This document shows positions 31,499-43,604 of a stretch of 64,000 bases of DNA, piece by piece; the first letter of the stretch is position 1, and every line of letters begins with the position of its first letter. Source of the stretch: Siphonodentalium dalli. Its lineage: Eukaryota; Mollusca; Scaphopoda; Gadilida; Siphonodentaliidae. Made by a program: the position numbers and the translations under genes. The notes beneath the pieces were generated by a model, which searched no databases, was not told where the DNA came from, and saw only the letters and a program-made list of their open reading frames with translations. The stretch lies in contig CP136067.1 in NCBI GenBank assembly GCA_032622095.1, positions 55,407,899-55,471,898 on the forward strand. Reading direction: 5' to 3'.

Positions 31499-32261
31499 AT
31501 GTCACTTGGTAAACTACGTAAATACATTGGAGGGGAAACGGAACCACCCAAAGGTTCACAACTTATAACACCAGTATTGCTATCTGACAGCAAGGGCAGA
31601 TACTTGAAGAAAGAATTGCCGTGCAGGGACGAATTAACAAAGGTACAAAAGTCAATCACATGGGAATGTGAAAAGGGGAGAAGAACAGGAAATACAACTT
31701 CCTGGATAAAAAACAACATTCGCCGGCTAGCTAAGCCCGACAAAGAAACAACTGAACGACAGATATGGCTCTATGTATGGCTCGGGACTTGCGACCTAAC
31801 AACAATTAATGGTAAATACATCTCTCTTACCTCGCACGACAACTTCGCAGCCGACAGAGTAATAAGAAAACTTGATGAAATAGCGTGCACCACCAAAAAA
31901 CGCAGAGGCAATCAAGTGACGATACTAGAAGTGCCTGTCTACTCCATCACCTCATTAAACAAAAGCAGACACCACAAAAACCCTTCAGAATTTGAAGAAC
32001 AAGACACAAAACTGGTTGAGCAGATCCACTATCTAAACGGGAAAATAAGAGAACTAAATCTGAGTGGCCATACACACTCCCCGGAGTACCAGTGACCTAA
32101 AGAGGCATTCAATTGTGAAAAAGAAGAACTCCCAACTGCACAGGCGTTATTACTATTTCAACTTGTATACCGATGGTATCCACCCGAACAATACCCTAGG
32201 AAAATACTGGCTTAAGAAGATCACCGAACAAATGAAGACAGACTGCTGGGAGGGGAAATAG
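31499..32261 (+). pseudogene. LINE ORF1, SGNH-hydrolase-like, frameshifted
   Basis: The first ATG is at 31499 (M-S-L-G-K-L-R-K-Y). Block I of an SGNH esterase is visible as V-L-L-S-D-S-K-G-R-Y. The frame closes at 32095. The last block, Y-T-D-G-I-H-P-N with the expected Asp and His, lies in a different frame at 32064-32261, which ends L-K-K-I-T-E-Q-M. A single frameshift between about 32064 and 32095 explains this. Esterase-type ORF1 proteins are known from CR1-clade LINEs, where they are thought to help RNP or membrane association. ORF1 and ORF2 are six bases apart at the nearest open-frame edges. Confidence 0.72.
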
Positions 32262-32326
32262 AAGACGTGCCAGGGACTGAATATTGTGCAAGTCAGTGCG
32301 AGTTTTTCTGCGCTATCCTTGCTACA

Positions 32327-33979
32327 ATGTTCCAGTTTGTGCCATACCTCATTCTCCCCTTCATCTTTGCAAATACCATCCTATCATCAAAGTTATGGTA
32401 CAGTCAGCAACTAACACACAATATGTTGCAGTCCAACGTGTCATACACAGGTCGGAGACCAATCAGCCTCCCTATCAAAAGCAGAAGACTGACAAACATC
32501 ATACTCCTCCTGTCAATGTCTGGAGACGTCCACCCCCATCCGGGACCACCCACGAAACCACAAGACCTCTATCCATGTGGCTTCTGTGAAATCCCAGTCA
32601 CCTGGAGCACTAGCGGTGTATGCTGTGATGAATGCAGCCTTTGGTACCATAAAGAATGCCTAGAAATGTCACTGACCAACTACTCGCGGATAACTAAACC
32701 AAACATCACATGGCTTTGTTGTAAATGCAACACAGCGAACATCTCATCATTTACATTTCATAGCTACGAGTTGTCCGGCTCAAATTACTACGAACCATTG
32801 TCAGAAGATTACATCTCCATTGGATCATCACTGAACAGCATGTCATTTAGCCCACTGAAAGCAAGCAGTCCAAACACAACCAACTCAAGCTACTCTGCTA
32901 ATAAATCAAGAAGAAGAGAAGCTTCAAACACCAGCCTAAATAATTCAAACGTCTTCAACATCCAAGAAAAAGAAAACCTCAGAATATTGACCATCAACTG
33001 TAGAAGTGTATATGACAAAAGATCAGAACTATGCGCAGTACTAACATACACAAAACCAGATATCATCTGTGGAACCGAATCTTGGCTACGCGGAATAAGA
33101 CCCGGCCAGAAACCACAGCCAAACACCATCAAATCAAGTGAAGTCTTCCCATCTGGATATGAGATCTACAGAAATGACAGAAGTACAAAAGGCGGCGGAG
33201 TGTTCATAATGGTTCGAAATGATATCAAATCGATAGAAATGGTTGATTACATCACAGACTGCGAACTGGAGTGGGTCAAAATAAAAATGCACCAACGGAA
33301 AGACATGCTGATAGGGAATTTATACATGCCACACAGAAACCTAAATGACATCAAACAACTAGAAGAGTCACTGAAAAAGATCCCCAAGAGCAAGAATATC
33401 CTATTGACCGGTGATTTCAACTGCCCCTCTATCAACCGGGAAACACTTACGGTCAATTGTAATGCCAACGATACAGAAGTTCAACAGCAGCTCGTCAACA
33501 TCACAAATTCACCAGACCAGCATCTCTCCCAATTGCAAATGAAACCAACACGAGAGAATAACAACCTTGATCTTGTATTTGTTTCAACTCCATCACTAGT
33601 GAAGACCGTCGACACAATACCAGGCATCTCGGATCATAACATTGTGGTCACAGACATGGAGATCAAACCGCAATACCAGCCATCAATACCGAGAAAATCC
33701 TACAGCTTCAATAGAGCAAATTGGGGAGCCATAAACTCTGATATCAAACAGATGAACAACGCCATCATCACCGAATCACAAAATGACGCAGATATAGAAA
33801 CACTCTGGACGATATTCAAAGCCATCCACAACACTGTTGACAAAAATGTTCCATCTAAAATGATCAGGAAAAATCGGAGTGCACCATGGATCAACCATCG
33901 AGTTAAGCGAATGTTGAGGAAGAAACAACGAATGTACATCCGGGCCAAAAGACCGGCAAATGGGACAACTATAAACTAA
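32327..33979 (+). pseudogene. LINE ORF2, N-terminal part: PHD finger and APE endonuclease
   Basis: The frame is open from 32267, but the first ATG is at 32327, giving 550 codons before an early stop. Residues about 66-74 are G-D-V-H-P-H-P-G-P, resembling the 2A-like motif that LINEs of several marine animals carry, but with His where Asn is required. A PHD finger follows (C84, C87, C100, C103, H108, C111, C131, C134). After an S/N-rich linker comes the APE-type endonuclease: N-C-R-S (N224), T-E-S-W (E251), G-D-F-N (D363, N365), L-D-L-V-F, and S-D-H (D436, H437). It would nick target DNA for target-primed reverse transcription. The true frame continues into the RT after the A-run at 33946-33949, where one base appears to be lost. 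Confidence 0.88.
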
Positions 33980-35841
33980 TACAAAGAGAATGCAAAAAGA
34001 TGATTAGACACGAAGAGTGGAGACACATAAACAAAAACATCACTGAAGGCGTAACCAACAATAACAGCAAACCATTTTGGAGCTACGTCAAGTCAAAAAA
34101 GAACGACTCAATTGGCGTCGCTCCACTGAAGATAAAGGGGAAATTAGAAACCAGCTCAGAAGGGAAAGCCAACATCCTATTACAACAATTCAGATCAGTC
34201 TTCACGCACGAACCACCAGGAGAAGAAATGCCAACAATGAACACCAAACCCACGGATGACATAGAATAATTAACCATCGACAAAGAAGGGGTAGAGAGAT
34301 TATTGAAACAGGTTAAAACACACAAAGCACCAGGCCCTGAAAACCTGCCGAACCTAGTTCTCAAAGAATGTGCAACAGAGCTGGCAAACCCACTAACAAA
34401 AATATTCAACCGCTCATTGAAGACAGGCACACTACCTCTGGATTGGAGATCAGCCAACATATCCAGCATATATAAGAAAGGTGACAAACATAATGCTGAG
34501 AACTACCGCCCCGTCTCGCTGACCTCCGTTCCGTGCAAGCTGCTATAACATATCATATACAGCCACATCATTAATCACCTAGAAGAACACAAAATCCTAA
34601 CTTCACTCAACCATGGTTTCCGGTCAAAGTACTCTTGCGTAACTCAACTAGCAGTAACAACTGATGACATATTACAGTCATTCGACAACGGCAAACAAGT
34701 TGATGTTGCCATCCTGGACTTTTCTAAGGCATTTGATACGGTGCCTCACCGTAAATTGCTTCACAAACTGCAACATTATGGCATCAGAGGACAGCTGCAC
34801 AACTGGATGAGCTCCTTCCTACAAAATCGGAAAATGAAGGTAGTAATCGACGGGAAACTATCAGAGGAGGTACATGTAGAATCTGGAGTACCACAAGGAG
34901 TAGTGCTGGGCCCGTTGCTATTCCTATGCCATATCAACGACCTACCAAATGACATCGCCTCTAAAATCCGCTTCTTTGCAGACGACTGCCTATTATACCA
35001 AGAAATATCATCGTTTAAGGATCACCTCAAAATGCAGAAAGATTTAAACACACTGAACGATTGGGCCAACACCTGGGGGATGAAGTTTAACACCAAGAAA
35101 TGCCATATCCTATCAATCAAGAAAAAATCCAATTACTACTACACACTAAACAACGAGGTACTCGCAGAGGTCAACGAACATCCATACCTCGGAGTGACAC
35201 TCACAATTAATATGGATTGGAGTTCCCAGATCAACAACATCTCGAGGAAAGCATCATACACGCTTAGCTTCCTCCAACGAAACCTTAAGCATTGCGCAGA
35301 AGACCTACGCAAGCTAAGCTACATATCGCTAGTAAGATCAAGTATGGAATATGCAGATATAACATGGGACCCATACGAAAAACGAAACATCGATAAACTT
35401 GAGGAAATCCAAAGAAGAGCAGCTCGTTTCATCAAAAAAGACTATAGAAGCAGATTTGAGGGTGCGGTCACAAACATGCTAATTGACCTAAAATTCCAAC
35501 CACTCGAGACCAGGAGGAAAACCAACAGGTTGACATTCTTGCACAAAGTAGTGGACGGGGCCTTCCCAGCCATTCCCCTACAAAAGTATGCAAACTACTC
35601 TCTAAAACGAGTTCGTAAGAAAAACAAACACCTGGAGGGATACGAAACATCCAAATCCCCTCAGCATCTCATACGAAACCACGAAAGATGCTTCGAACTC
35701 CCGCAAACAATAAACACGGAAGAATACAAACATTCAGTGTTTATTAGAGCAAAGATCGATTGGAACCAGCTGGACGGGAAATTCTTAGATAGTCTGGACT
35801 CTACAACATCATTCCAGGAGTATCTACAGGAAAACATCTAG
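33950..35841 (+). pseudogene. LINE ORF2, C-terminal part: reverse transcriptase
   Basis: Continues ORF2 in the next frame: K-T-G-K-W-D-N-Y-K joins the endonuclease end, and the RT follows. Stops at 34267 and 34546 interrupt it; the second falls in C-K-L-L-stop-H-I, where a Glu codon is usual. From 34549 the frame is open to 35841. RT motifs: N-Y-R-P-V-S-L, N-H-G-F-R-S, L-D-F-S-K-A-F-D (34714-34737), S-G-V-P-Q-G-V-V-L-G-P, and catalytic F-A-D-D (34975-34986). The protein ends after a W-N-Q-L-D region and lacks RNase H. The pattern is a recent but dead copy. Confidence 0.9.
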
Positions 35842-35891
35842 CGCCTCCACACCCGTCGTAACACGCCAGAACTGGTTCCTACGACGTACCA

Positions 35892-35918
35892 CTACAGATA
35901 CAGATACAGATACAGAGA
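35892..35918 (+). repeat. (ACAGAT)n LINE 3' tail
   Basis: Four near-perfect 6-bp repeats, about 50 bp after the ORF2 stop. CR1/L2-type LINEs commonly end in short tandem repeats in place of poly(A). Confidence 0.65.
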
Positions 35919-36725
35919 CACTCTGTGGCTGACGCGCGCCATTCTCGCGTAAATTGTATTATCCACCATACACCAGACAATGTGGCAAACCGGATTATAT
36001 ATGGGGTAAAATTCTGAACACCATGCAATCAACGTCGATACAATGAGCAAACCTCATTACAGGGATCGCAACGATCGTTTCTCGGCGAAATTTGCACTGC
36101 ACTTACGAGACAGGATTCAGTTTATTTGCGCCCTTGACACGTTAATCAGTGCAATACGTGCGCACCGGCAGTTCATATTGTTTTCTGAGTTCTCAACAGT
36201 GACGTGGTGTTAGGGGTTTGGGGATGTCTCACTCCCTCTTTAGTCAATTTGTATATACCCCCTGTGAACCGGTCCTAGCGAGATCATAGCGCATGTTAGC
36301 GGCCGAGTGATCTACAAAAGAACCTACACTGCTTTTGTGATAACATCAATTTAGATATAACGTTGACAATCCACAATTTATGTATTCATATCCCATTTTT
36401 AACAAGAAAATACTGATTATATTTAACAAAAAAACAATATATTAAAATAGACGTCGAATGGTTTATTAGTAATTGTTCCCATATACTTGTATTTGAACGG
36501 CGAGTAATACGTTATTATTTAACTGCTCTTTTCTAAAATTAAGAAACTGTTGAATGGTTGAATGGTATTTATGGATCCTGATTGCTGTAGTTGCAATCTA
36601 TGAAATGGTAACGAATGCAGGTGGTCTGCGTCTAGTGGAAATTCTTGTGTTATGACTATAGTATTGGTTTTAATATATTTATTGCAACAAAAGTTACAAG
36701 GGATTGGGACACAAGTTTTAACAAC
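35919..36725. other. Intergenic, no gene recognised
   Basis: No coding region or recognised repeat. Confidence 0.5.
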
Positions 36726-37230
36726 TTAAAGGTATGGTTGGCCTTGGCGGTGGGTATCCTGTGAAAATATTTCCACCCGTCAAAAACCGCCACAAACAGA
36801 AAGAACATCAAAATGTAGACAGACTTTGTCCGTATACAAATAAGAAATATCGCATAAACAGTATGTTATTGTCAAATGTTTGACCACCATTGTTATGTAA
36901 ACAAAAGTATAACAAGTTACTTTTCTGGTGTTTGTTTATATTATGATGGTAAACATAAAGAGCGTTCTTTGTTGGTGAATTCCCGATATGGAACTAATAA
37001 AGAGCGTTTATGCCATTTGTGTGTGATTAGCCAGTAGCATTGTGCTGTCTTCTGTAACACAATCAGGCTCTTGCTTAGGTAAAATATAGTAGGTCTTTAT
37101 GATAACATGCTGTCTACGTGATGGTCATGGTATATATGAACGAAACTGTATGCGTTTTAATGTTTTTCTGTTTACGGTGATTAGAACAAATATGAATATT
37201 TTCGACAACTAAGGCCTCCCGTGCCTTTAA
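36726..37230. mobile_element. TTAA-flanked MITE, copy 2
   Basis: Bounded by TTAA at 36726-36729 and 37227-37230. Inverted ends are TTAAAGGTATGG and TTAAAGGCACGG. It aligns through its whole length to 18175-18677 with scattered substitutions and a few small indels. Confidence 0.8.
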
Positions 37231-37863
37231 TGCAGCCCCTTTCCCAACAATATTTAAACAACTGTTTACTTGAGTAAAACCCATTACATTGACAGCGGAC
37301 CACCGTCAGACAGTACTATTACCACCTGCAGACAGTAGTATTGAACTTTTGGAACAGCGGGATGTTGTTAAGTTCTCTAGAGTGATGTCTTAGAACTATC
37401 CGTCGTTCCAAAGTAAGATATTCTTGAGATGCCGTATCTATATATCAAAAAGACGATAGACAGATCTGCAAAGAAGTACGTTGGCAAGAATGAGCTAGAA
37501 AATGGGAAAAAAAATCAATCGAAACTATCAGATTTTTTCCATGAAATATCAACAATACACTAATATGATATTTTGCAATGCAAATATGTCTTTAGTTTGT
37601 CTCATTTTGTCGCATATTTGTGTGTTTCATACTTTTTTTCAAATATCGTATCGTTCGCCTGTCGGTTGTTTAATATGCAAAAAATAAACATCACGTGACA
37701 TGATTAGTAAAAGTGATCGCTATTACTCGAGTAAAGCCCATTACATTGATAGCAGACCACCGTCAGACAGTACCCTTACCATGCACCTGCAGACAGTGTC
37801 ATTTGGAAGCGCGGGTCCCCTGCGAACGTTCCATTGCTAATCTATCGCCCTCGATTTTGTGAT
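37231..37863. repeat. Direct repeat pair about 460 bp apart
   Basis: A block of about 70 bp, CCATTACATTGACAGCGGAC...CACCTGCAGACAGT, occurs at about 37281 and again at about 37738 with CATTGATAGCAGAC. The sequence between is AT-rich with no recognised gene. Confidence 0.7.
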
Positions 37864-39724
37864 CCTGAGGCGTTATTTCGCTAAAATCCCGATTCAGAAT
37901 CTGGATTCAGATTACAGTTTGGTCCCCGTACGACTTGGTTCGGCAAAAGAACAGACCAGAAATTGGCAGAATCAGTAAACGAACAGACCGTAATCTCAAT
38001 CTCGTGGTAATCCGAATCTGGATTCGGATTCCGATTACGGACTCAAATGTTCGTAATGTAAACAAACCGAGATTTCGCCACCTCGGAGTTTAAAAACACA
38101 ATCAAACATAAGAATCCGTCTCTTGTGTACAAATTATTGCAGAATATAAACGATCTATATCAAAGAATTTTAAATGCGGAGACAAATTTGTTTTATTGAA
38201 TGTAAACTGGGAGAATATTACTGAAATTAGCCAAATAATAACGCTATTGATAGTAACGCTGGGGGAGCACTTCGGTTGATGGCGAAGCAAATCATTGTTG
38301 ATTGTCACTTTCATATGTCCATTTCATAATTCCATCCATAAAATACCGCCCGAACGCATGTCGATTTCGAATTCGGCGGATACGTCACCATTGACCGAAT
38401 TCATATGAACCTACATGGATATGTCTTCTGCTGTGTTCGTTATTATAATGTTTCTTCTTATTCAAGAAATAGTAGGATTATATGATATCGATGGATTATC
38501 AGATACACGTATGTACTATCATCTAGTCTTATAGCAATTTCATGTTTTAAATGTTTTGTTTCGTTAAACGCAGTCGTTTTGCACAATAGTCTGTATAGAC
38601 AACAGACACACGTTCTAGGGACGTGGCTAGAAGTTTCCTCAAATTTCCGGCCAACTGCACCCCCCCCCCCATTGAACCAAACATCAATCTCACAGGTTCG
38701 CAGAATTCCATTTTCTCCCCTTGGAAATATCCAACCTGACAAACACTAAGATTGGAAAATTACCAACTTTTACTGGTTGAAAAAAATCTAATAATGAGAA
38801 CAATGCCAACCTATATATGGTGTCAAATTAATGTCCAACTAATGTTGTGTCATGCATGAAATTTCCGACTGCTGGAATGTACCAAAGTTTAGTTTAGATA
38901 TATTTATTTTAAATATATGTCAAATTTAGATAACACATGATATATAACACATACATTAGTTTATACATACAAAGGAATTGGGGGACAAGTGCTGACTCAC
39001 TTAAGGGTACCCCCTCTCCCATATGTTATTACACTGAAAAAATAAATAATTAGTAATGGCAAAGCAACATGACCACCAAAACAAGTTGAACATATATACA
39101 GATCACTGGACACCCCCTCTCCCGAGTTAGTCATAAGTTTGTATATGTATTTATTTAAAATCGGGTTTGTTTGTTGCGTTTGCTGGCTTGTACGTATCAT
39201 TATTTGGAACGGTTAGTCAAATTAATCCTGATTTTCCTCACGTATGAATGACTGCACAGCTAAGCAAATTGTACCAAAGTTCGGGGCGGTGGTCGAGACA
39301 CCCAACCTACCCCTGTCGTCACGTCCCTGTTCAACTAACAAGTTTCGAGTGTTCTTCACAACATCTTCGGAATTTGATTCAGGAGGCCTAGAGCTGTCAC
39401 GTTTAGATATGCTTGCCCTCATCAATAAACACACTTTAACTTGAAAAAAAAAGATGCGATTAAGTCGGATTGGCAACAAATTATGTGCCGTGTATATACA
39501 CATAGAAGAAAAACATGTCTTTCACAACAAACATGTACTTTATAAATATAAGATACAAATGATACTTGTGTCAAATACATGAGCCATGTTTGACGCTGGG
39601 AGAACATTAAACATAGTTTGGGAGACCACGTGGATTTCAAAATCTGACCTAGAATCGGTAATTAGCCCGCCCCGTAATCGGCTTCGGATTCTGAATCCGG
39701 ATTTTAGCGAAATAACGACTCAGG
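37864..39724. mobile_element. Non-autonomous TIR DNA transposon, copy 2
   Basis: Second copy of the element at 9806-11862. The ends are CCTGAGGCGTTATTTCGC and, inverted, CCTGAGTCGTTATTTCGC. The internal order is the same (AATCCGTCTCTTGTGTACAA, TGCGGAGACAAATTTGT, ATGTTGTGTCATGCATGA, TCAATAAACACACTTTAACT). It lacks about 180 bp present in copy 1 near 10550-10730. The terminal bases differ slightly from copy 1 but match each other, as expected when a copy was mobilised after divergence. No target-site duplication was resolved. Confidence 0.75.
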
Positions 39725-40194
39725 GGGTCGTTGGCCATCAAAAGATTAATAGATTCTATTCTGTATCTATTGAGGAGTACAGTTAGTGGATATTCGATGG
39801 ACGATGAATGTGAAACATCGAAGTTTTTCGGTTTATTCGTCCGATTGTGAAAATGTTGATAAGTCTCATTTGATCAGCCACTAGACAGATCTCTTTGTAA
39901 ACAATATAGTTGGTCATCTGTGGTAATTACATGTATATGAAATTCCCTATAGGAATGATCCACCCATTGTGTCTTATATCCTTATATATGTTCGCTGATG
40001 ACAATTCGTGATATGTTCTAAAAGCTGTCGGTGTGATTGGGGTCACCTGCTAACGCGTTTACATGGTACCACAACCACTGCTGCCTCGCTGTACATGACC
40101 GGTTCACATTGGGGGTGGTATACGCCCTTTTGGAAAAAAGGTCGAATCATGTAATCAGTCGGTCTGTATATCCGTCTAGCCGTCTGTCAGCCCG
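39725..40194. other. Intergenic, no gene recognised
   Basis: Nothing recognised. Confidence 0.5.
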
Positions 40195-40700
40195 TACGTC
40201 CGTCCGTGGGTTAACATTTTTGATTTTCGATCGATAACTCTAGATTGGATTATTTGATCTGAACCAAAGTTGGTTTGTGTATTTCCCAGCTAAAACTACA
40301 GGCCAAGTTCGAATATGGGTTCCGTACAATTATTTGTACATGAATATAGCTGCCCCTTTTCGACTTATAATTTGACCGTCGTTAACATTTTTGGTTTCCG
40401 ACCTATAACTCAGTTTGGAATATCTTATCTGAACCAACGTTTGTCTGTGTATTTCCCAACTAGATACAGGCCAATTTCGAATATGGGTTCCGTCCAATTA
40501 TTTTTACATGAGCTACGGCCTTTTTTCGACTTAGAATTTGACCATCTCTTAACATTTATGGTTTCCGATCGATAACTCCAGTTTGGATTATTTGTTCTGA
40601 ACGGAAGTTTGTATTTCCCAGCTAAAGATACATGCCAAGTTCGAATATTGGTTTCGTCCGATAACTCCAGTTTGGAATATTTGATCTGAACCAAAGCCGA
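40195..40700. repeat. Tandem repeat, about 170-bp unit, 3 copies
   Basis: Anchors TTAACATTTTTGATTTTCGA (40212), TTAACATTTTTGGTTTCCGA (about 40384) and TTAACATTTATGGTTTCCGA (about 40551) show a 167-172 bp period. Each unit also has TATTTCCCAGCTA, CAGGCCAAGTTCGAATA and TTTTCGACTTA. Fragments of the same family are at 46640-46735 and, more diverged, 48500-48770. Confidence 0.8.
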
Positions 40701-41125
40701 AATGTTGTCGTGGTGCACCCGAGGAAACAACATACCACTTTTTTTTTCGAATGCCCTTACTTTATTTACGGAAGACTAAAACTCCTCGATAGTATATCTA
40801 TACTGGGCATACTACATCTGACCATTGGAAATATACTATTCGGCTCCACTCATGAGACTGAGCAAATAAATTACAAGTTATTCATTGCTGCTCAAAAGTA
40901 TATTATAGAAACACACCGATTTATGATTATAATATATCATACCGAGCGAATAATAATACATAAATTTGGAAACAAATATCACATCATCGATCGACGGTTC
41001 ACATCTCACACTCTCACCCACATTGACGCAAGCAATACACATATCCTTTGACATCTTAATGTGTATCCCCAATTTATCTTAATTTATATATCATCCAAGT
41101 GTTATTTGTATACCTTTATATTATA
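40701..41125. other. Intergenic, no gene recognised
   Basis: AT-rich, no coding region or repeat recognised. Confidence 0.5.
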
Positions 41126-41505
41126 CTAGCCGATTAGCCCGACGTTGTCCGGGCTATTCAAAAACCAAATTTCAAGTCGATAGCTCTACCCGTTTCCGAG
41201 ATCTGGTCTGCGCATGCGCGAAGCTGGCGTCGCACGGACTCGGCGACCCGATAAAATTCGTATCCGGGGCAAGATACATTCACATAGCAAATTTCAAGTC
41301 GATAGCTCCATCCGTTTCCGAGATCTCGTCTGCGCATGCGCTGCACGGGCATCGCACGGTCTCGCCAATACGACAACGTCCACCGCCTGGTCAAACTACA
41401 CACACGTACCAAGTTTCGTCCCGATCGGTCGAGAATCGTAGATTTGTATCAATGACAAACAAACAGACAGACAAACAGACAGAGGTCTTCAAAATATATA
41501 TGAGA
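41126..41505 (-). mobile_element. Helitron-like array unit H1
   Basis: 380-bp unit of the C subfamily. Minus-strand start TCTCATATATATTTTGAAGA; end hairpin AGCCCGGACAACGTCGGGCT then CTAG (41126-41129). It contains two diverged copies of the 122-bp internal repeat and a TTTCGTCCCGATCGGTCGAG block near the 5' end. Confidence 0.78.
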
Positions 41506-42054
41506 CTAGCCGATGAGCCCGACGTTGTCCGGGCTATTCAAAAAACAATAGCTCTACCCAGTCCGACGTTGTCCGGGCTATTCAAAAACCAAATTTCAAG
41601 TCGATAGCTCTACCCGTTTCCGAGATCTGGTCTGCGCATGCGCGAAGCTGGCGTCGCACGGGCTCGGCGACCCGAAAATATTCGTATCCGGGGCAAGATA
41701 CATTCACATACCAAATTTCAAGTCGATAGCTCCACCCGTTTCCGAGATCTGGTCTGCGCATGCGCGAAGCTGGCGTCGCACGGGCTCGGCGACCCGATAA
41801 AATTCGTATCCGGGGCAAGATACATTCACATAGCAAATTTCAAGTCGATAGCTCCACCCGTTTCCGAGATCTCGTCTGCGCATGCGCGAAGCGGGCGCCA
41901 CACGGGCTCGTCAATACGACATCGTCCACCGCCTGGTCAAACTACACACACGTACCAAGTTTCGTCCCGATCGGTCGAGAATCGTAGATTTGTATAAATG
42001 ACAAACAAACATACAAACAGACAAATAATATATATGACAAATATATATATGAGA
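41506..42054 (-). mobile_element. Helitron-like array unit H2
   Basis: 549 bp with three 122-bp repeats. Its terminal GACGTTGTCCGGGCTATTC segment is duplicated (41520-41585), so it has two potential 3' hairpins. Head-to-tail with H1 and H3. Confidence 0.75.
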
Positions 42055-42546
42055 CTAGCCGATGAGCCGGACGTTGTCTGGGCTATTCAAAATCCAAATT
42101 TCAAGTCGATAGCTATTCAAAAACCAAATTTCAAGTCGATAGCTCCACCCGTTTCCGAGATCTGGTCTGCGCATGCGCGAAGCTGGCGTCGCACGGGGTC
42201 GGCGACCCGATAAAATTCGTATCCGGGCCAATACGACAACGACCGTGTCCGTGGGATTTTACCCCTAGATAGGAAGTTTGGTCTCGATCGGTGGAGAATC
42301 GTAGATTTGTATAAATGACAGACAGACAAACAGATAGATTGTATCAAAATATATAAGAGAGATATGTAAATTAGATAGATTGTATCAAAATATATAAGAG
42401 AGATATGTAAATTATCTACACACCATTACTGGTGTTTGTCAAAGTTTAGTGGGGTATATCAATACTCATTCACGATCATATCATTGAGGTCCGGAGGATG
42501 TGGGTTATCTCTCGAATACAGATTGTATCAAAATATATAGGAGAGA
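42055..42546 (-). mobile_element. Helitron-like array unit H3
   Basis: One diverged repeat, then two possible 5' ends: TCTCTCTTATATATTTTGAT at 42362, with a 41-bp tandem duplication of the end, or TCTCTCCTATATATTTTGAT at 42546. The segment 42404-42525 does not match other units and may be host or foreign DNA caught between duplicated 5' ends. Confidence 0.6.
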
Positions 42547-43147
42547 CTAGCCGTTGAGCCCGACATTGTCCGGGCTATTCAAAAACCAAATTTCAAGTCG
42601 ATAGCTCCACCCGTTTCCGAGATCTGGTCTGCGCATGCGCGAAGCTGGCGTCGCACGGGCTCGGCGACCCGATATAATTCGTATCCGGAGCAAGATACAT
42701 TCACATAGCAAATTTCAAGTCGATAGCTCCACCCGTTTCCGAGATCTCGTCTGCGCATGCGCGAAGCGGCACGGGCTCGCAAATACGACAACGTCAACCG
42801 CCCGGTCAAACTACACGCACGTACCAAGTTTCGTCCCGATCGGTCGAGAATCGTAGATTTGTATAAATGACAAACAAACATACAGACAATCATGATAATT
42901 CGTATCCGGGGCAAGATACATTCACATAGCAAATTTCAAGTCGATAGCTCCACCCGTTTCCGAGATCTCGTCTGCGCATGCGCGAAGCGGGCGCCGCACG
43001 GGCTCGTCAATACGACAACGTCCACCGCCTGGTCAAACTACACACACGTACCAAGTTTCGTCCCGATCGGTCGAGAATCGTAGATTTGTATAAATGACAA
43101 ACAAACATACAAACAGACAAACAGAGGTCTTCAAAATATATATGAGA
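42547..43147 (-). mobile_element. Helitron-like array unit H4
   Basis: A compound unit. A complete short unit reaches CATACAGACAATCATGATA, and then an internally truncated second copy starts within the 122-bp repeat (ATTCGTATCCGGGGC at 42897). Ends TCTCATATATATTTTGAAGA at 43147. Confidence 0.7.
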
Positions 43148-43538
43148 CCAGCCGATGAGCCCGACGTTGTCCGGGCTATTCAAAAACCAAATTTCAAGTC
43201 GATAGCTCCACCCGTTTCCGAGATCTGGTCTGCGCATGCGCGAAGCTGGCGTCGCACGGGCTCGGCGACCCGATATAATTCGTATCCGGTGCAAGATACA
43301 TTCACATACCAAATTTCAAGTCGATAGCTCCACCGTTTCCGAGATCTCGTCTGCGCATGCGCGAAGCGGGCGCAGCACGGGCTCGCCAATACGACAACGT
43401 CCACCGCCCGGCCAAACTACACGCACGTACCAAGTTTCGTCCCGATCGGTCGAGAATCGTAGATTTGTATAAATGACAAACAAATATACAGACAAACATA
43501 CAGACAAACATACAGAGGTCTTCAAAATATATATGAGA
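43148..43538 (-). mobile_element. Helitron-like array unit H5, 5' edge
   Basis: 391 bp. Its terminal CTAG is mutated to CTGG on its own strand (CCAG at 43148-43151 on the plus strand). The minus-strand 5' end at 43538 is preceded by A (T at 43539), matching an A|T insertion of the whole H array. Confidence 0.75.
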
Positions 43539-43604
43539 TGTATTGCAGACAGGAAGCCTACCTCTTTTGTTAATTGTTAATTGTTTGTTGGAAAGGGGCG
43601 TCAT

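Larger units (their letters stand above)
31361..35918 (+). mobile_element. CR1/L2-like LINE, nearly full length, disabled
   Basis: Order of parts: ORF1 with SGNH-hydrolase-like blocks; ORF2 with hydrophobic N-terminus, degenerate 2A-like motif, PHD finger, APE endonuclease and RT. A short 3' UTR ends in (ACAGAT)n at about 35892-35918. There is no RNase H after the RT. PHD plus APE plus RT ending in a W-N-x-L region points to the CR1/L2/Crack group. Lesions: one apparent frameshift in ORF1, one in ORF2 at the A-run 33946-33949, and stop codons at 34267 and 34546. The 5' boundary is uncertain; it starts close after Helitron-like element G. Confidence 0.88.

Noticed and set aside
32522-32548. 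Evidence of a viral gene from the 2A-like motif
   Set aside because: It is followed by PHD, APE and RT domains of a LINE. 2A-like motifs are known in LINEs, and this one lacks the key Asn.
41126-43538. Reading the GCGCATGCGC-rich repeats as CpG-island promoters
   Set aside because: They are transposon repeats with no nearby gene start. Only a motif match can be claimed.
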